A DNA stretch of 64,000 bases. Origin: Mycobacterium sp. IS-1264. GTDB lineage: Bacteria > Actinomycetota > Actinomycetes > Mycobacteriales > Mycobacteriaceae. The DNA lies in NCBI RefSeq assembly GCF_001954195.1, contig NZ_MBES01000005.1, forward strand, positions 43,954-107,953, written 5' to 3'. The notes beneath the pieces were generated by a model, which saw only the letters and a list, made by a program, of their open reading frames with translations, was not told the DNA's origin and did no database searches. Position numbers and translations under genes: made by a program. Positions 9,310 through 17,638 of this stretch are shown here, one piece after another (positions within the stretch are counted from its first letter, which is position 1; every line of letters starts with the position of its first letter).

Positions 9310-10218
9310 ATGTCGGGCGGGTCAGGAAGGCTAGTCATCAGCGGTGCCGGTGGGCAGCTCGGCAGCTGCTTGGCGGCCCGCGCCGCCGCCCAGGGCCGCG
9401 ACGTGGCGGCGCTGAGCTCGTCGGAGTGGGACATCACCGACCCGGTCGCGGCCGAGCGGATCGTGCAGCAAGGCGACGTCGTGCTGAACTGCGCGGCGTA
9501 CACCGATGTGGACGGCGCCGAGAGCGCCGAGGCGGCCGCGCACGCGGTCAACGTCACCGGCCCGGAACACATCGCCCGGGCCTGTGCCCGCGCCGGCGCG
9601 CGGCTCATCCACGTCTCCACCGATTTCGTGTTCAACGCCGACCTCGGTCCTGAGGGCGCCGCCGCGCCCCGCCCCTTCGAACCCGGCGACGACACCGCGC
9701 CGCAGGGCGTGTACGCCCGCACCAAGCTCGCCGGGGAACGCGCCGCCCTGGCGGCCCTGCCCGATGCGGTCGTGGTGCGCACCGCCTGGGTGTACACCGG
9801 CGGCACGGGCCGGGACTTCGTCGCCGTCATGCGCCGGCTGGCCGCCGGGGACGGTCCCGTCGACGTGGTCGAGGACCAGGTCGGCTCGCCCACGTACGTC
9901 GGCGACCTGGCCGACGCGCTGCTGCAGGTCGCCGACGACCGCGTGCCCGGGCCCGTCCTGCACGCCGCCAACGAGGGCGCGGTCTCGCGATTCGAGCTGG
10001 CCCGCGCGGTCTTCGAGGAATGCGGCGCCGATCCGGCCCGGGTGCGGCCGGTCAGCAGCGCACACTTTCCACGGCCCGCGCCGCGGCCGAGTTATTCGGC
10101 CCTGTCGAGCCGGCAGTCGGCGGCGGCGGGCCTGCGGCCGCTAAGGCACTGGCGTGCAGCGCTTGTCGCGGCGCTGGCGGCCTCCGGCCAGGGATCGACC
10201 GATACGCTCTACGCGTGA
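9310..10218 (+). CDS. rmlD: dTDP-4-dehydrorhamnose reductase RmlD
   Basis: RmlD performs the last NADPH-dependent step in dTDP-L-rhamnose synthesis. The 302-residue SDR-type protein has the Rossmann start ISGAGGQLGS, the NCAAYTDVDGAES loop and STDFVFN. The catalytic pair is in VYARTKLAGE (YxxxK). It begins with ATG at 9310, and its stop overlaps the GTG start of wbbL (GTGA). The product feeds directly into the downstream rhamnosyltransferase, so the two genes form a functional unit for the arabinogalactan linker. Confidence 0.95.
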   Translation: MSGGSGRLVISGAGGQLGSCLAARAAAQGRDVAALSSSEWDITDPVAAERIVQQGDVVLNCAAYTDVDGAESAEAAAHAVNVTGPEHIARACARAGARLIHVSTDFVFNADLGPEGAAAPRPFEPGDDTAPQGVYARTKLAGERAALAALPDAVVVRTAWVYTGGTGRDFVAVMRRLAAGDGPVDVVEDQVGSPTYVGDLADALLQVADDRVPGPVLHAANEGAVSRFELARAVFEECGADPARVRPVSSAHFPRPAPRPSYSALSSRQSAAAGLRPLRHWRAALVAALAASGQGSTDTLYA

Positions 10219-11120
10219 CTGACGTCCTGCCGGTCGTGACGGTGACCTACTCGCCGGGCCCGCACCTGGAGCGGTTCCTGGCCTCGTTGTCGTTGGCCAC
10301 CGAGCGCCCGGTCAGCGTGATAATGGCAGACAACGGCTCCACCGACGGAGCGCCACAAGCGGCCGTCGAGCGCTATTCGAACGTGCGGCTGTTCAGCACC
10401 GGCGCCAACCTCGGGTACGGAACCGCGGTGAATCGCGCCGTCGCGCACCTTGACGAAGTGGGCGAACCGTGGGTCGACGACTGGGTCATCGTGGCCAACC
10501 CCGACGTGCAGTGGGGCCCGGGCAGCATCGACGCGCTGCTGGACGCCGCTACCCGCTGGCCGCGCGCGGGCGCGCTGGGTCCGCTCGTCCGGGATCCAGA
10601 CGGCTCCGTGTATCCGTCGGCGCGGCATCTGCCCAGCCTGATCCGCGGCGGCATGCACGCCGTCGTCGGGCCGTTTTGGAAGCGCAACCCGTGGACGGCG
10701 GCCTACCGGCAGGATCGGCTCGAGCCCAGCGAACGGCCGGTGGGCTGGCTGTCGGGATCGTGCCTGCTCGTGCGGCGGTCGGCCTTCAGCCACGTCGGCG
10801 GCTTCGACGAGCGCTACTACATGTACATGGAGGACGTCGACCTCGGCGACCGGCTCGGCAAAGCGGGTTGGCAATCCGTCTACGTGCCGTCGGCGGAGGT
10901 CCTACACCACAAGGGCCACTCCACCGGTCGCGACCCGGCAAGTAACCTGGCGGCTCATCACAAGAGCACGTACCTTTTTCTCGCCGACCGGCACTCGGGT
11001 TGGTTGCGGGCGCCCCTGCGCTGGACATTGCGCGGATCGCTCGCGGTTCGTTCTCGTCTGATGGTGCGCAATTCACAGCGCAGCTCCCGCAGGCGAAGAC
11101 TGGCAGAAGGGCGGCACTGA
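10215..11120 (+). CDS. wbbL: Rhamnosyltransferase WbbL
   Basis: This GT2-fold transferase of 301 residues adds L-rhamnose to decaprenyl-PP-GlcNAc, forming the linker between peptidoglycan and arabinogalactan. Visible motifs are VTYSPGPHLERFL, the nucleotide-binding ADNGSTDG, IVANPDVQWGPG and the acceptor/base motif YMYMEDVDLGDR. The C-terminus is strongly basic, fitting a peripheral membrane position. The GTG start at 10215 overlaps the rmlD stop by four bases. The downstream pyrophosphorylase starts one base after this stop. Confidence 0.95.
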   Translation: MTDVLPVVTVTYSPGPHLERFLASLSLATERPVSVIMADNGSTDGAPQAAVERYSNVRLFSTGANLGYGTAVNRAVAHLDEVGEPWVDDWVIVANPDVQWGPGSIDALLDAATRWPRAGALGPLVRDPDGSVYPSARHLPSLIRGGMHAVVGPFWKRNPWTAAYRQDRLEPSERPVGWLSGSCLLVRRSAFSHVGGFDERYYMYMEDVDLGDRLGKAGWQSVYVPSAEVLHHKGHSTGRDPASNLAAHHKSTYLFLADRHSGWLRAPLRWTLRGSLAVRSRLMVRNSQRSSRRRRLAEGRH

Positions 11121-11121
11121 G

Positions 11122-12213
11122 TTGGCTAACCCGTTGATCGGCAATCAAATCGACGCGGTGGTGCTGGTCGGCGGCAAGGGCACCCGGCTGCGGCCGCTGA
11201 CCCTGTCGGCGCCCAAGCCGATGCTGCCGACCGCCGGCGTGCCGTTCCTCACGCATCTGTTGTCGCGGATCGCCGCGGCGGGTATCGAGCACGTCATCCT
11301 GGGCACGTCGTATCAGGCCGCGGTGTTCGAGGCCGAGTTCGGCGACGGTTCCAAGCTGGGCCTGCAGATCGACTACGTGACCGAGGAGCGCCCGCTGGGC
11401 ACCGGCGGCGCGATCGCCAACATCGCCGGCCAGCTGCGGCACGACACCGTGATGGTGTTCAACGGCGACGTGCTCTCCGGCGCCGACCTGGGCCAGCTGC
11501 TGGATTTCCATCGGACCAACTCCGCAGACGTCAGCCTGCACCTGGTGCGGGTGAGCGACCCGCGGGCCTACGGCTGTGTGACCACCGACGAGCGGAACCG
11601 GGTCGTCGCTTTTGTCGAGAAGTCGGAGGACCCGCCGACCGATCAGATCAGCGCGGGCACCTATGTGTTCGAACGCCACATTATCGACCGGATTCCGCGC
11701 GGTCGCGAGGTCTCGGTCGAACGCGAGGTGTTCCCCTCGCTGCTGGCCGACCCGGACGTCAAGGTGTGCGGCTACGTCGACGCCACGTACTGGCGCGACA
11801 TGGGCACACCGGAAGACTTCGTGCGCGGATCGTCGGATCTGGTGCGCGGCATCGCCCCGTCGCCGGCCCTGCACGGCCACCGCGGCGAGCAGCTGGTGCA
11901 CGACGGCGCGGCGGTGTCGCCCGGCGCGCTGTTGATCGGCGGCACCGTCGTCGGCCGCGGCGCCGAGATCGGCCCGGGTGTGCGGCTGGACGGCGCGGTG
12001 ATCTTCGACGGCGTCAAGGTCGAGGCGGGCAGCGTGATCGAGCGCTCGATCCTCGGCTTCGGTGTTCGCGTCGGTCCGCGGGCGTTGATCCGCGACGGCG
12101 TGATCGGCGACGGCGCCGACATCGGCGCGCGCTGCGAGTTGCTGCGCGGCGCCCGGGTGTGGCCGGGCATCTCCATTCCCGACGGCGGCATTCGCTACTC
12201 GTCCGACGTCTAG
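11122..12213 (+). CDS. manC: Mannose-1-phosphate guanylyltransferase (GDP-mannose pyrophosphorylase)
   Basis: This cytosolic nucleotidyltransferase of 363 residues makes GDP-mannose for lipomannan, LAM and PIM synthesis. It begins with the pyrophosphorylase signature VVLVGGKGTRLRPLTLSAPKPMLP. Further motifs are GTGGAIANIAG and FNGDVLSGADL. A left-handed beta-helix tail of hexapeptide repeats follows (SPGALLIGGTVVGRGAEIG and similar). It starts with TTG at 11122, one base after the wbbL stop. Annotations of the M. tuberculosis orthologue Rv3264c use both manB and manC; I use manC for the guanylyltransferase and manB for the mutase at 21948. Confidence 0.92.
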   Translation: MANPLIGNQIDAVVLVGGKGTRLRPLTLSAPKPMLPTAGVPFLTHLLSRIAAAGIEHVILGTSYQAAVFEAEFGDGSKLGLQIDYVTEERPLGTGGAIANIAGQLRHDTVMVFNGDVLSGADLGQLLDFHRTNSADVSLHLVRVSDPRAYGCVTTDERNRVVAFVEKSEDPPTDQISAGTYVFERHIIDRIPRGREVSVEREVFPSLLADPDVKVCGYVDATYWRDMGTPEDFVRGSSDLVRGIAPSPALHGHRGEQLVHDGAAVSPGALLIGGTVVGRGAEIGPGVRLDGAVIFDGVKVEAGSVIERSILGFGVRVGPRALIRDGVIGDGADIGARCELLRGARVWPGISIPDGGIRYSSDV

Positions 12214-12220
12214 GTCTTTC

Positions 12221-12310
12221 GCGCCGAAAGTGACGCTGCAGTCACGCTTGGCGTCGAACGTGACGCTGCAGTCACGCTGGGCATCGAATGTGCGGCTGGC
12301 CGCACGATCG
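12221..12310. repeat. Three tandem 30-bp hairpin units between convergent genes
   Basis: Three units of exactly 30 bp follow the pyrophosphorylase gene and precede the convergent hydrolase stop. Units one and two contain GTGAC-GCTGCA-GTCAC stems. Unit three replaces these with GTGCGGC-TG-GCCGCAC, keeping the fold while changing the sequence. The placement between convergent genes suggests a bidirectional terminator. The same unit recurs at 15451-15510. Confidence 0.8.
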
Positions 12311-12314
12311 GCGC

Positions 12315-13055
12315 CTACTGATGATGTGGCGATCCCTGTAGGTGAGTGGCGAAGAAGAGCTCGATTCGTCGCCAGGCGTCTTTAGCCGAGGTCGGTTCGG
12401 GACCGATGCCGGCGACGCGTAACAGCGGTCGAAGCGGCCGGGGTCCGGCTTCGGCGTCGTTGAGGAATGCGTGGCTGGCGTTCGGATATTCCTCGATGTC
12501 GCGCGGGATTCCCGCGTTGGCGAGCGCCGAGTCGAGGCGGCGCGCGGCACCGCGAAGTGATGGGTCGCGGCCTCCGTAGCTGGCGACGATCGGGCACGCG
12601 TGGGCCACGACGGTGTCAAGGTTGCGCGGTAGCTGGCCGTAATTGACGGCGGCCGCGTCGTAGCCGTCAGAAGCAGTCAGCAGCGCGAAGCCGCCTCCCA
12701 TGCAGAAGCCGACGGTGCCGATCTTGCCGGTGCAGTCGGGGGAGTCGGCCAGGTATCGGCGGCCGGCCGCGATGTCGGCGAACGCGCGGCCGCGGCCGCG
12801 GAGCATGGCGGTCATCGTGGCGGCCAGGCATCGTGGGGTGCTGCCCGCGCTGAACAAGTCGACGGCCAGGGTGAGATAGCCGAAACCGGCCAGCTTGTCG
12901 GCGTGGCGAAGCATAACGTCGTCGAGGCCGAAGATTTCGTGGATCATCACGACACCGGGCCACGGACCCGACCCGGATGGGGTCGACAGGTAGCCACGCA
13001 GCGGCGCGGATCCGTCGTGGGCGCGGGCCAGATCACTGAGGTCGACGTCGGTCAT
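12315..13055 (-). CDS. Dienelactone hydrolase family protein
   Basis: This alpha/beta-hydrolase of 246 residues has the dienelactone hydrolase layout: VVMIHEIFGLDD after the first strands, then a nucleophile elbow with cysteine (GFCMGGG). The acid is in YGGRDPSL and the histidine in ASHAFLND, giving a Cys-Asp-His triad. Such enzymes open lactones or esters in aromatic catabolism, but many family members have unknown substrates. Its start overlaps the stop of the TetR gene (ATGA), so regulator and enzyme are one transcript. Confidence 0.88.
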   Translation of the reverse strand: MTDVDLSDLARAHDGSAPLRGYLSTPSGSGPWPGVVMIHEIFGLDDVMLRHADKLAGFGYLTLAVDLFSAGSTPRCLAATMTAMLRGRGRAFADIAAGRRYLADSPDCTGKIGTVGFCMGGGFALLTASDGYDAAAVNYGQLPRNLDTVVAHACPIVASYGGRDPSLRGAARRLDSALANAGIPRDIEEYPNASHAFLNDAEAGPRPLRPLLRVAGIGPEPTSAKDAWRRIELFFATHLQGSPHHQ

Positions 13056-13696
13056 CGTCGGGCCTCCTTAGGTGGAGTCGCGAGCGGCAGGTTGAGATCG
13101 ACGGCGGCACCGAGCAGGGCAACTCCACTGCGTAGGGCATCTTCTGATATGTCGACGACGAGGTGGTGCATGACAATCAGGCCGTGCATGAGCGAAAGCA
13201 CCGTCGCGGCAACGGCTCTGGTGTCCGAGTCGGCTGGGATGTATCCATCGTCGCGCCAGCGGGCGGCGAGTTGGGCAATGTGGTCAAGGGTGTCGAGATA
13301 GAGCCTGCGAGCCCGTTTCTGTAGGACGGGATCGCGCAGCGCTTCCGCCCACGTCTGCAAAGCGATGCGGGTCAGGTCGTATTCCTGATTGTCTGTGCGA
13401 CTGTGAAGTTCGGCCACCAACTGGGTCACCGTTTCAGCGGGGGTGGGGCAGGGGTCGGTATCGAGCAGCGCGAGGAAGATGCCGCGCACCTTGGCCACGC
13501 CTTCCTCGGCGCTGGCGTGGATCAGCTCTTCTTTGCTCCGGAAATACCGGTACACCGCACTCGATGACATCCCGGTCTCGGCGACCACCTGGTCCATGGA
13601 GGTGACGTGGAACCCGTCCCGCGAAAAGCACCTCCAAGCGCTAGTGAGGATGTGCTGGCGGCGTTGTGCGCGGGTCTGCGCTGTAAGGCGGGGCAT
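13052..13696 (-). CDS. TetR family transcriptional regulator
   Basis: The 214-residue protein begins MPRLTAQTRAQRRQHIL, followed by a TetR helix-turn-helix (TSMDQVVAETGMSSSAVYRYFRSKEEL). The C-terminal helical domain is divergent and ligand-binding. ATG at 13696 is preferred over an upstream in-frame start at 13708. It is divergent from the CMD gene, and a 24-bp imperfect palindrome lies between them. It probably represses both its own operon with the hydrolase and the divergent genes; the inducer is unknown. Confidence 0.9.
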   Translation of the reverse strand: MPRLTAQTRAQRRQHILTSAWRCFSRDGFHVTSMDQVVAETGMSSSAVYRYFRSKEELIHASAEEGVAKVRGIFLALLDTDPCPTPAETVTQLVAELHSRTDNQEYDLTRIALQTWAEALRDPVLQKRARRLYLDTLDHIAQLAARWRDDGYIPADSDTRAVAATVLSLMHGLIVMHHLVVDISEDALRSGVALLGAAVDLNLPLATPPKEARR

Positions 13697-13760
13697 GCAA
13701 CCGATCATAAACGGAAACGCTCAGTTGCGCTATACGGTAGATGCCTTTACTCTGAACACT

Positions 13761-13784
13761 AAACAGAAACGATCGTAGTTGTTT
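13761..13784. promoter_or_regulatory. 24-bp palindrome between tetR and CMD genes, probable TetR operator
   Basis: AAACA and TGTTT flank a perfect ACGATCGT core at equal spacing, giving 18 of 24 symmetric positions. A second, wider inverted pair, TATACGGT (13731-13738) and ACCGTATA (13805-13812), surrounds it almost symmetrically. The location in the 147-bp divergent spacer fits control of both directions. Confidence 0.6.
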
Positions 13785-13843
13785 GAGGTTCGGCGAGGAC
13801 GGCAACCGTATACCGATGCTCAGCAGCCGACCAGGAGGGTCGT

Positions 13844-14431
13844 ATGTCCACATCCAGAACGGACGCCAACCACGCCCACGCAACGTTTGGCCGCTACACC
13901 GAAACGCCATACGACGAGATGACTCCCGAGCAACAGCAGGGCTATCGGGTGCTCGCAAAGGCCGAGGGCGGCCAGCTACACGGGCCGGCGAAGATCTGGG
14001 TGGACAATACGAACCTCGCAAAGGCCGTGGCGCCACTGGCCGACCATTTTCATCCACCGAATCATTCGCTCACGCAACGCGAACGGGAGATCGCCGTCTG
14101 CGTCATTCTTGGCAAGTGGCACGCACCGTTCCCGATCAACGCGCACAACCGAGTCGCGATCGAACTGGCCATCTCGCCCGAGGTTGTCGATGCTTTGCTC
14201 TGTGGCCGGCCGACGCGGCTGGAGGATGAGCGGGAGCGGACCGTCTATGAGCTGGCCACGGCCCTAGCCGCTGGCCGCTACATCCCCCAGAGCCTGTACG
14301 ACCGGGCGGTCGACGTTCTCGGTCATGATCGCATCACTGACATCACCGTCCTCATGGGTATGTACACGGCGGTCTCGTTCACGCTGAAGTTTTACGACGT
14401 CCCCGCCGACGCGCCCGGGATCGAGCGCTGA
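13844..14431 (+). CDS. Carboxymuconolactone decarboxylase-like (AhpD fold) protein
   Basis: The 195-residue protein has a CMD/AhpD-like helical domain: LTQREREIAVCVILGKWHAPFPINAHNRVAIELAISPEVVDALL is the core region in outline (about residues 75-120). The CxxC redox pair of AhpD is absent, so peroxidase activity is unlikely and a decarboxylase-like or binding role is more plausible. It has an AGGAGGG site just before the ATG at 13844. It heads the rightward arm of the TetR-controlled cassette and is followed by the cupin gene. Confidence 0.8.
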   Translation: MSTSRTDANHAHATFGRYTETPYDEMTPEQQQGYRVLAKAEGGQLHGPAKIWVDNTNLAKAVAPLADHFHPPNHSLTQREREIAVCVILGKWHAPFPINAHNRVAIELAISPEVVDALLCGRPTRLEDERERTVYELATALAAGRYIPQSLYDRAVDVLGHDRITDITVLMGMYTAVSFTLKFYDVPADAPGIER

Positions 14432-14521
14432 AATGACGAGGGCTGCAAGGATTTACGTCATAGCCAGACTGCTCGATGTCCATTCGGCTCGGACTGGCAA
14501 CGAAATGAAAGGAATGTCGCC

Positions 14522-15064
14522 ATGTCCGCTCCTGTGAACCGATTCGTCATCGGCCCCAACGCCGACGGCCGTTCGGCGGTCCTGCAGCAAGGACTGACCA
14601 ACGTGCAAGCCCGCGACGGATTCTTCTGGCGAGCCACACTGTGGGCGACCCAGGAAACCCCTGCCGACAACGCAATTGAGGGCGACCGGTCACAGACTCC
14701 CGGATTGGGCGCTCAACGCGAACCTTTCCCGAACGGATTGATCTGCCGAGCGCTGGAAATCTGGCCCGATGAACCCGACGCCAGCGAGCGTCGCCGCCAG
14801 TTCACCGAGCTGAATCAACAAGTGCGCCAAAAGCACCTGCCCACTGCGGCCGACCTGGACCGTCACCCCACCATGCACCGCACCGATACCCTGGACTGTC
14901 TCACCTGCGTACGCGGCGAAATCTTCCTCATCACAGACATCGACGAGGTACTTATGCGGCCGGGCGACACCGCGATCATCCGTGGGGTCAACCACGCCTG
15001 GAGCAACCGTTCTACCGAACCGTGCCTACTCGTCGGCACGATGACGGACGCCGTCTCGGCATAA
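14522..15064 (+). CDS. Cupin-fold protein
   Basis: The 180-residue protein carries a C-terminal cupin barrel: MHRTDTLDCLTCVRGEIFLITD, then MRPGDTAIIRGVNHAWSNRS. The first motif keeps one histidine and a glutamate, and the second the usual final histidine, so metal binding is possible but the site is not canonical. GAAAGGA precedes the ATG at 14522. It lies 90 bp after the CMD gene on the same strand. CMD plus cupin plus dienelactone hydrolase suggests turnover of a small cyclic or aromatic compound; the substrate is not recognisable. Confidence 0.78.
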   Translation: MSAPVNRFVIGPNADGRSAVLQQGLTNVQARDGFFWRATLWATQETPADNAIEGDRSQTPGLGAQREPFPNGLICRALEIWPDEPDASERRRQFTELNQQVRQKHLPTAADLDRHPTMHRTDTLDCLTCVRGEIFLITDIDEVLMRPGDTAIIRGVNHAWSNRSTEPCLLVGTMTDAVSA

Positions 15065-15079
15065 CGCATAAGGAAACTC

Positions 15080-15436
15080 ATGAGGGCGGCGCAAAAATCG
15101 CGCATCGGTCGTGCGCGCAAGATGTTAGGCCTGGCGGCGGCGTGGCTGAGTAGCGCCGGAATCGTTTCCGCCAGCCCAGCTCAAGCGCAGGGGCCCGACG
15201 ATTTCCTGAGAGATCTCAACGGCATCGGCATCGGCAACCCAAGCGACAGCCATAATTTCGACCTGGTTGGGTTCGGCAACGCAATCTGTTGGCGGCTGTA
15301 CAGCGGCGAAACCCCGGCCCAGTTGATTCAACATCTGGTCACCGACTCACGCTCAGGTGACCAGGCGGGGCTCACACCTCAACAGGCCCAGGCAGCACTG
15401 CGCTTCGCCGTATCCGACCTCTGTCCCGACGCCTGA
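15080..15436 (+). CDS. DUF732 secreted protein
   Basis: This is a short mycobacterial DUF732 protein of 118 residues. It has a basic N-terminus and an Ala-rich signal peptide ending near SPAQAQG. The mature part contains DDFLRDLNGIGIG, GNAICWRL and AVSDLCPDA, with two cysteines that could pair outside the cell. The function of the family is unknown. It is 15 bp after the cupin gene and ends just before the second hairpin repeat, closing the cassette. Confidence 0.85.
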   Translation: MRAAQKSRIGRARKMLGLAAAWLSSAGIVSASPAQAQGPDDFLRDLNGIGIGNPSDSHNFDLVGFGNAICWRLYSGETPAQLIQHLVTDSRSGDQAGLTPQQAQAALRFAVSDLCPDA

Positions 15437-15450
15437 GTGGCGCGGCTTCA

Positions 15451-15510
15451 TACGCCGAACGTGACGCTGCAGTCACGATCGGCGTCGAACGTGACGCTGC
15501 AGTCACGCTC
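15451..15510. repeat. Two tandem 30-bp hairpin units, second boundary of the cassette
   Basis: Two 30-bp units repeat the CGTGAC-GCTGCA-GTCACG stem-loop seen at 12221-12310, in the same orientation. The final unit overlaps the stop codon of the NUDIX gene. It again lies between convergent genes (DUF732 and NUDIX). Confidence 0.8.
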
Positions 15511-16042
15511 GACGGGTCGCGCGCGCGACGAGGTAGGCCAGCGCGTGGTCGGTTCCGTCCGGCAACGCGTCGGCGGGCCACCACTGCAGGTCGTCCGACT
15601 CGTCGCTGATCGCGATCTGCGCGCCGGGCGCCGCGTGTGCGACGAATTGCAGGTCCAGGTGCCGTGTCGGCAGGCCCAACGAGCACACCACCGGGTGCAC
15701 ATGCACCGCGGCCAGTTCGGGCGCGATGCGCAGGCCGGCGATGCCCGACTCCTCGGTGGCCTCGCGCAGCGCCGCGGCCACGACGTCGGGGTCGTCCTCG
15801 TCGCAGTGCCCGCCGAGTTGCACCCAGCGGCCGAGGCGGGGGTGCAGGGTCAGCAGCACCCGGGTGCCGCTGTCGTCGAGGACCAACGTCGACGCGGTGA
15901 CGTGTCCGGGCACGCACTCGCGGAGGCAGGCGTCGGCGTGGCCGTGCACGAAGGCCAGCACGGCGTGCCGCAACGAATCCTGCGCCGGATCGGGTGCCTC
16001 CCAGTCGGAGAGAATCGAGATCGCGGAGTCCCGAACGCTCAC
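15503..16042 (-). CDS. NUDIX hydrolase
   Basis: The 179-residue protein contains a Nudix box with REATEESGI and the preceding GGHCDEDD. The spacing between the two halves is one residue longer than the textbook motif. The family hydrolyses nucleoside diphosphate-linked compounds; its substrate is unknown. The GTG start at 16042 overlaps the mamA stop (GTGA). Its own stop lies inside the hairpin repeat. Confidence 0.85.
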   Translation of the reverse strand: MSVRDSAISILSDWEAPDPAQDSLRHAVLAFVHGHADACLRECVPGHVTASTLVLDDSGTRVLLTLHPRLGRWVQLGGHCDEDDPDVVAAALREATEESGIAGLRIAPELAAVHVHPVVCSLGLPTRHLDLQFVAHAAPGAQIAISDESDDLQWWPADALPDGTDHALAYLVARATRRA

Positions 16043-17628
16043 CGCGAGCCCCGCTTGGTCCGGCGAGCGCGCAGCGCCGCCCACGCCGACCGGCACTGCG
16101 CCACCACATCCGGCGACCAACCCAGCCCGTCGATCAGGACCTGACGGTCCACCAGGTCGAGCGCCTTCTCGGTCTCGTTGGCCTTCAGCAAAAGGTCGAC
16201 GTCGCAGGCGAGTTCGGCGCTGGCATACGCCGGCGGGGGGATGGGCAGCTGCTCGGCTTCCCGCGGCTCCAACTCCAAAATTCCACCGCCGTAGCTGCGG
16301 CCCATGATCTCCGCGAAGGCGAACGTCGCGCTGTTGTGGAACACCGCGGCAAGCGCGCACGCGTCTATCTGGGAGTGGGGGTCTGCGGCGAGCCGGACCC
16401 GATGCACGGTGTCGGTGCTCGTCGCCGCGGCGGCGTTGACGGTCAGCCGTGGCGCCGTGTGGATCTGGCGCAGCATGAAAAGGTCGGGAATCCACAACGA
16501 CGGCGTGCGCCACCAGGGCGTGCGGATCGAGCACTTGTAGCCGCGGTGGACCGCGGCGGCCTCACCCGCGGCGATGTGCGCGAGAAGGGCGGGATCGCGC
16601 GGGTCGCGGGGGGCGTCGAGCAACCAAGCGCGGTGTCCGGCCGCGAGATCGCTTGCGCGGCAATCGTTGTCGTATACCAGGCCGGAGAGCTGCGCGCTGC
16701 GCGACACGAGCGGTACGCAGTGCGGCATCAGCGCGAGTTCGCGGGCGTGCGCATCGGTGAAGGTGAAGAAGCTGTTGCGGCCCGTCACGATGCCGACGTC
16801 CACGTCGGCCAGAGCGCCGAGCCGGCTCAGGGTGTGGGATCCCTTGAGCGCGCGCAGCAGCCGGATCGCTGCGGGGTCCAGAAAGTATTTGGTCCACTTC
16901 TCCTCTTCGTGCAGCAGCGCCGGCGCCGACTCGACGTCGAGCTCGGCGTCATCCAGCCCTTCGGCGTCTCTGAGATGGACCGTGCGTATCCGCGCGGGGC
17001 CGGAACCGGCTGTGCCGCAGAACAACACGACCTCCTGCAGGACGCCGTCGAACACCAACCGCTCGAAGGTCAGCAGCGTGATCTGACAGAACCGGCTCAG
17101 CAGAAAGTCGCGTAACTGCGCGGCGTAGCCGACCTGAAGCAACTCGGCGGGAAGGACCAGGCCCACGCGTCCGCCGTCGCGCACCAGAACGGTGGCGGCG
17201 ACGACGAAGGGGACCCAGGCGTTGGTCAGCCTGCTGGGTCGCAGGCCCGCGCGCCGCATGAGTTCCAGGGCCGGCTCCCGCTGACCGGATGCCCAGTTGC
17301 CGAAGCGGATGTAGGGCGGGTTTCCCGCGACCCCGTCCCAGTCGCCGGCCCCGCTGTGGGCGAGCCAGGTAAACAGGTTGTCGGCGTCGACGGGCGCGAA
17401 CTGCCGCGCCTTGACCGCCTCGCCGGCGACGAGTTCGACGCCGTGTGCCCGGGCGCCGAGCGCGGCGAGCTCGCGCAGGATTCGGCCGTCACCGCAGGAG
17501 GGTTCCACGATGCGCGGGCCGGCTTCGCGCACCCAGCGGGCCAGGAACCGGGCCACCGGGGCGGGGGTGTAGTAGCCGCCGCGAACCTTGTCGGCCGAGG
17601 CCGCCGCCTTGCCCGCGAACGTCGTCAT
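16039..17628 (-). CDS. mamA: Orphan N6-adenine DNA methyltransferase MamA
   Basis: The 529-residue protein shows the SAM-binding motif VEPSCGDGRIL (about 41-51) and the catalytic NPPY (103-106), the hallmark of N6-adenine methyltransferases. The long C-terminus, with QIHTAPRLTV and MGRSYGGGILELEP, matches the target-recognition part of this group. Position and sequence correspond to Rv3263 (MamA), which methylates CTCCAG/CTGGAG and influences promoter strength. No restriction nuclease is nearby, so it is an orphan regulator-type enzyme. It lies 10 bp after fbiB and overlaps the NUDIX gene, making a four-gene transcript with fbiA and fbiB. Confidence 0.9.
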   Translation of the reverse strand: MTTFAGKAAASADKVRGGYYTPAPVARFLARWVREAGPRIVEPSCGDGRILRELAALGARAHGVELVAGEAVKARQFAPVDADNLFTWLAHSGAGDWDGVAGNPPYIRFGNWASGQREPALELMRRAGLRPSRLTNAWVPFVVAATVLVRDGGRVGLVLPAELLQVGYAAQLRDFLLSRFCQITLLTFERLVFDGVLQEVVLFCGTAGSGPARIRTVHLRDAEGLDDAELDVESAPALLHEEEKWTKYFLDPAAIRLLRALKGSHTLSRLGALADVDVGIVTGRNSFFTFTDAHARELALMPHCVPLVSRSAQLSGLVYDNDCRASDLAAGHRAWLLDAPRDPRDPALLAHIAAGEAAAVHRGYKCSIRTPWWRTPSLWIPDLFMLRQIHTAPRLTVNAAAATSTDTVHRVRLAADPHSQIDACALAAVFHNSATFAFAEIMGRSYGGGILELEPREAEQLPIPPPAYASAELACDVDLLLKANETEKALDLVDRQVLIDGLGWSPDVVAQCRSAWAALRARRTKRGSR

Positions 17629-17638
17629 CGGCCCAGTA

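Noticed and set aside
12221..12310. CRISPR-like repeat array
   Set aside because: Units follow each other without unique spacers, are palindromic, and no cas gene is present; hairpin terminator repeats fit better.
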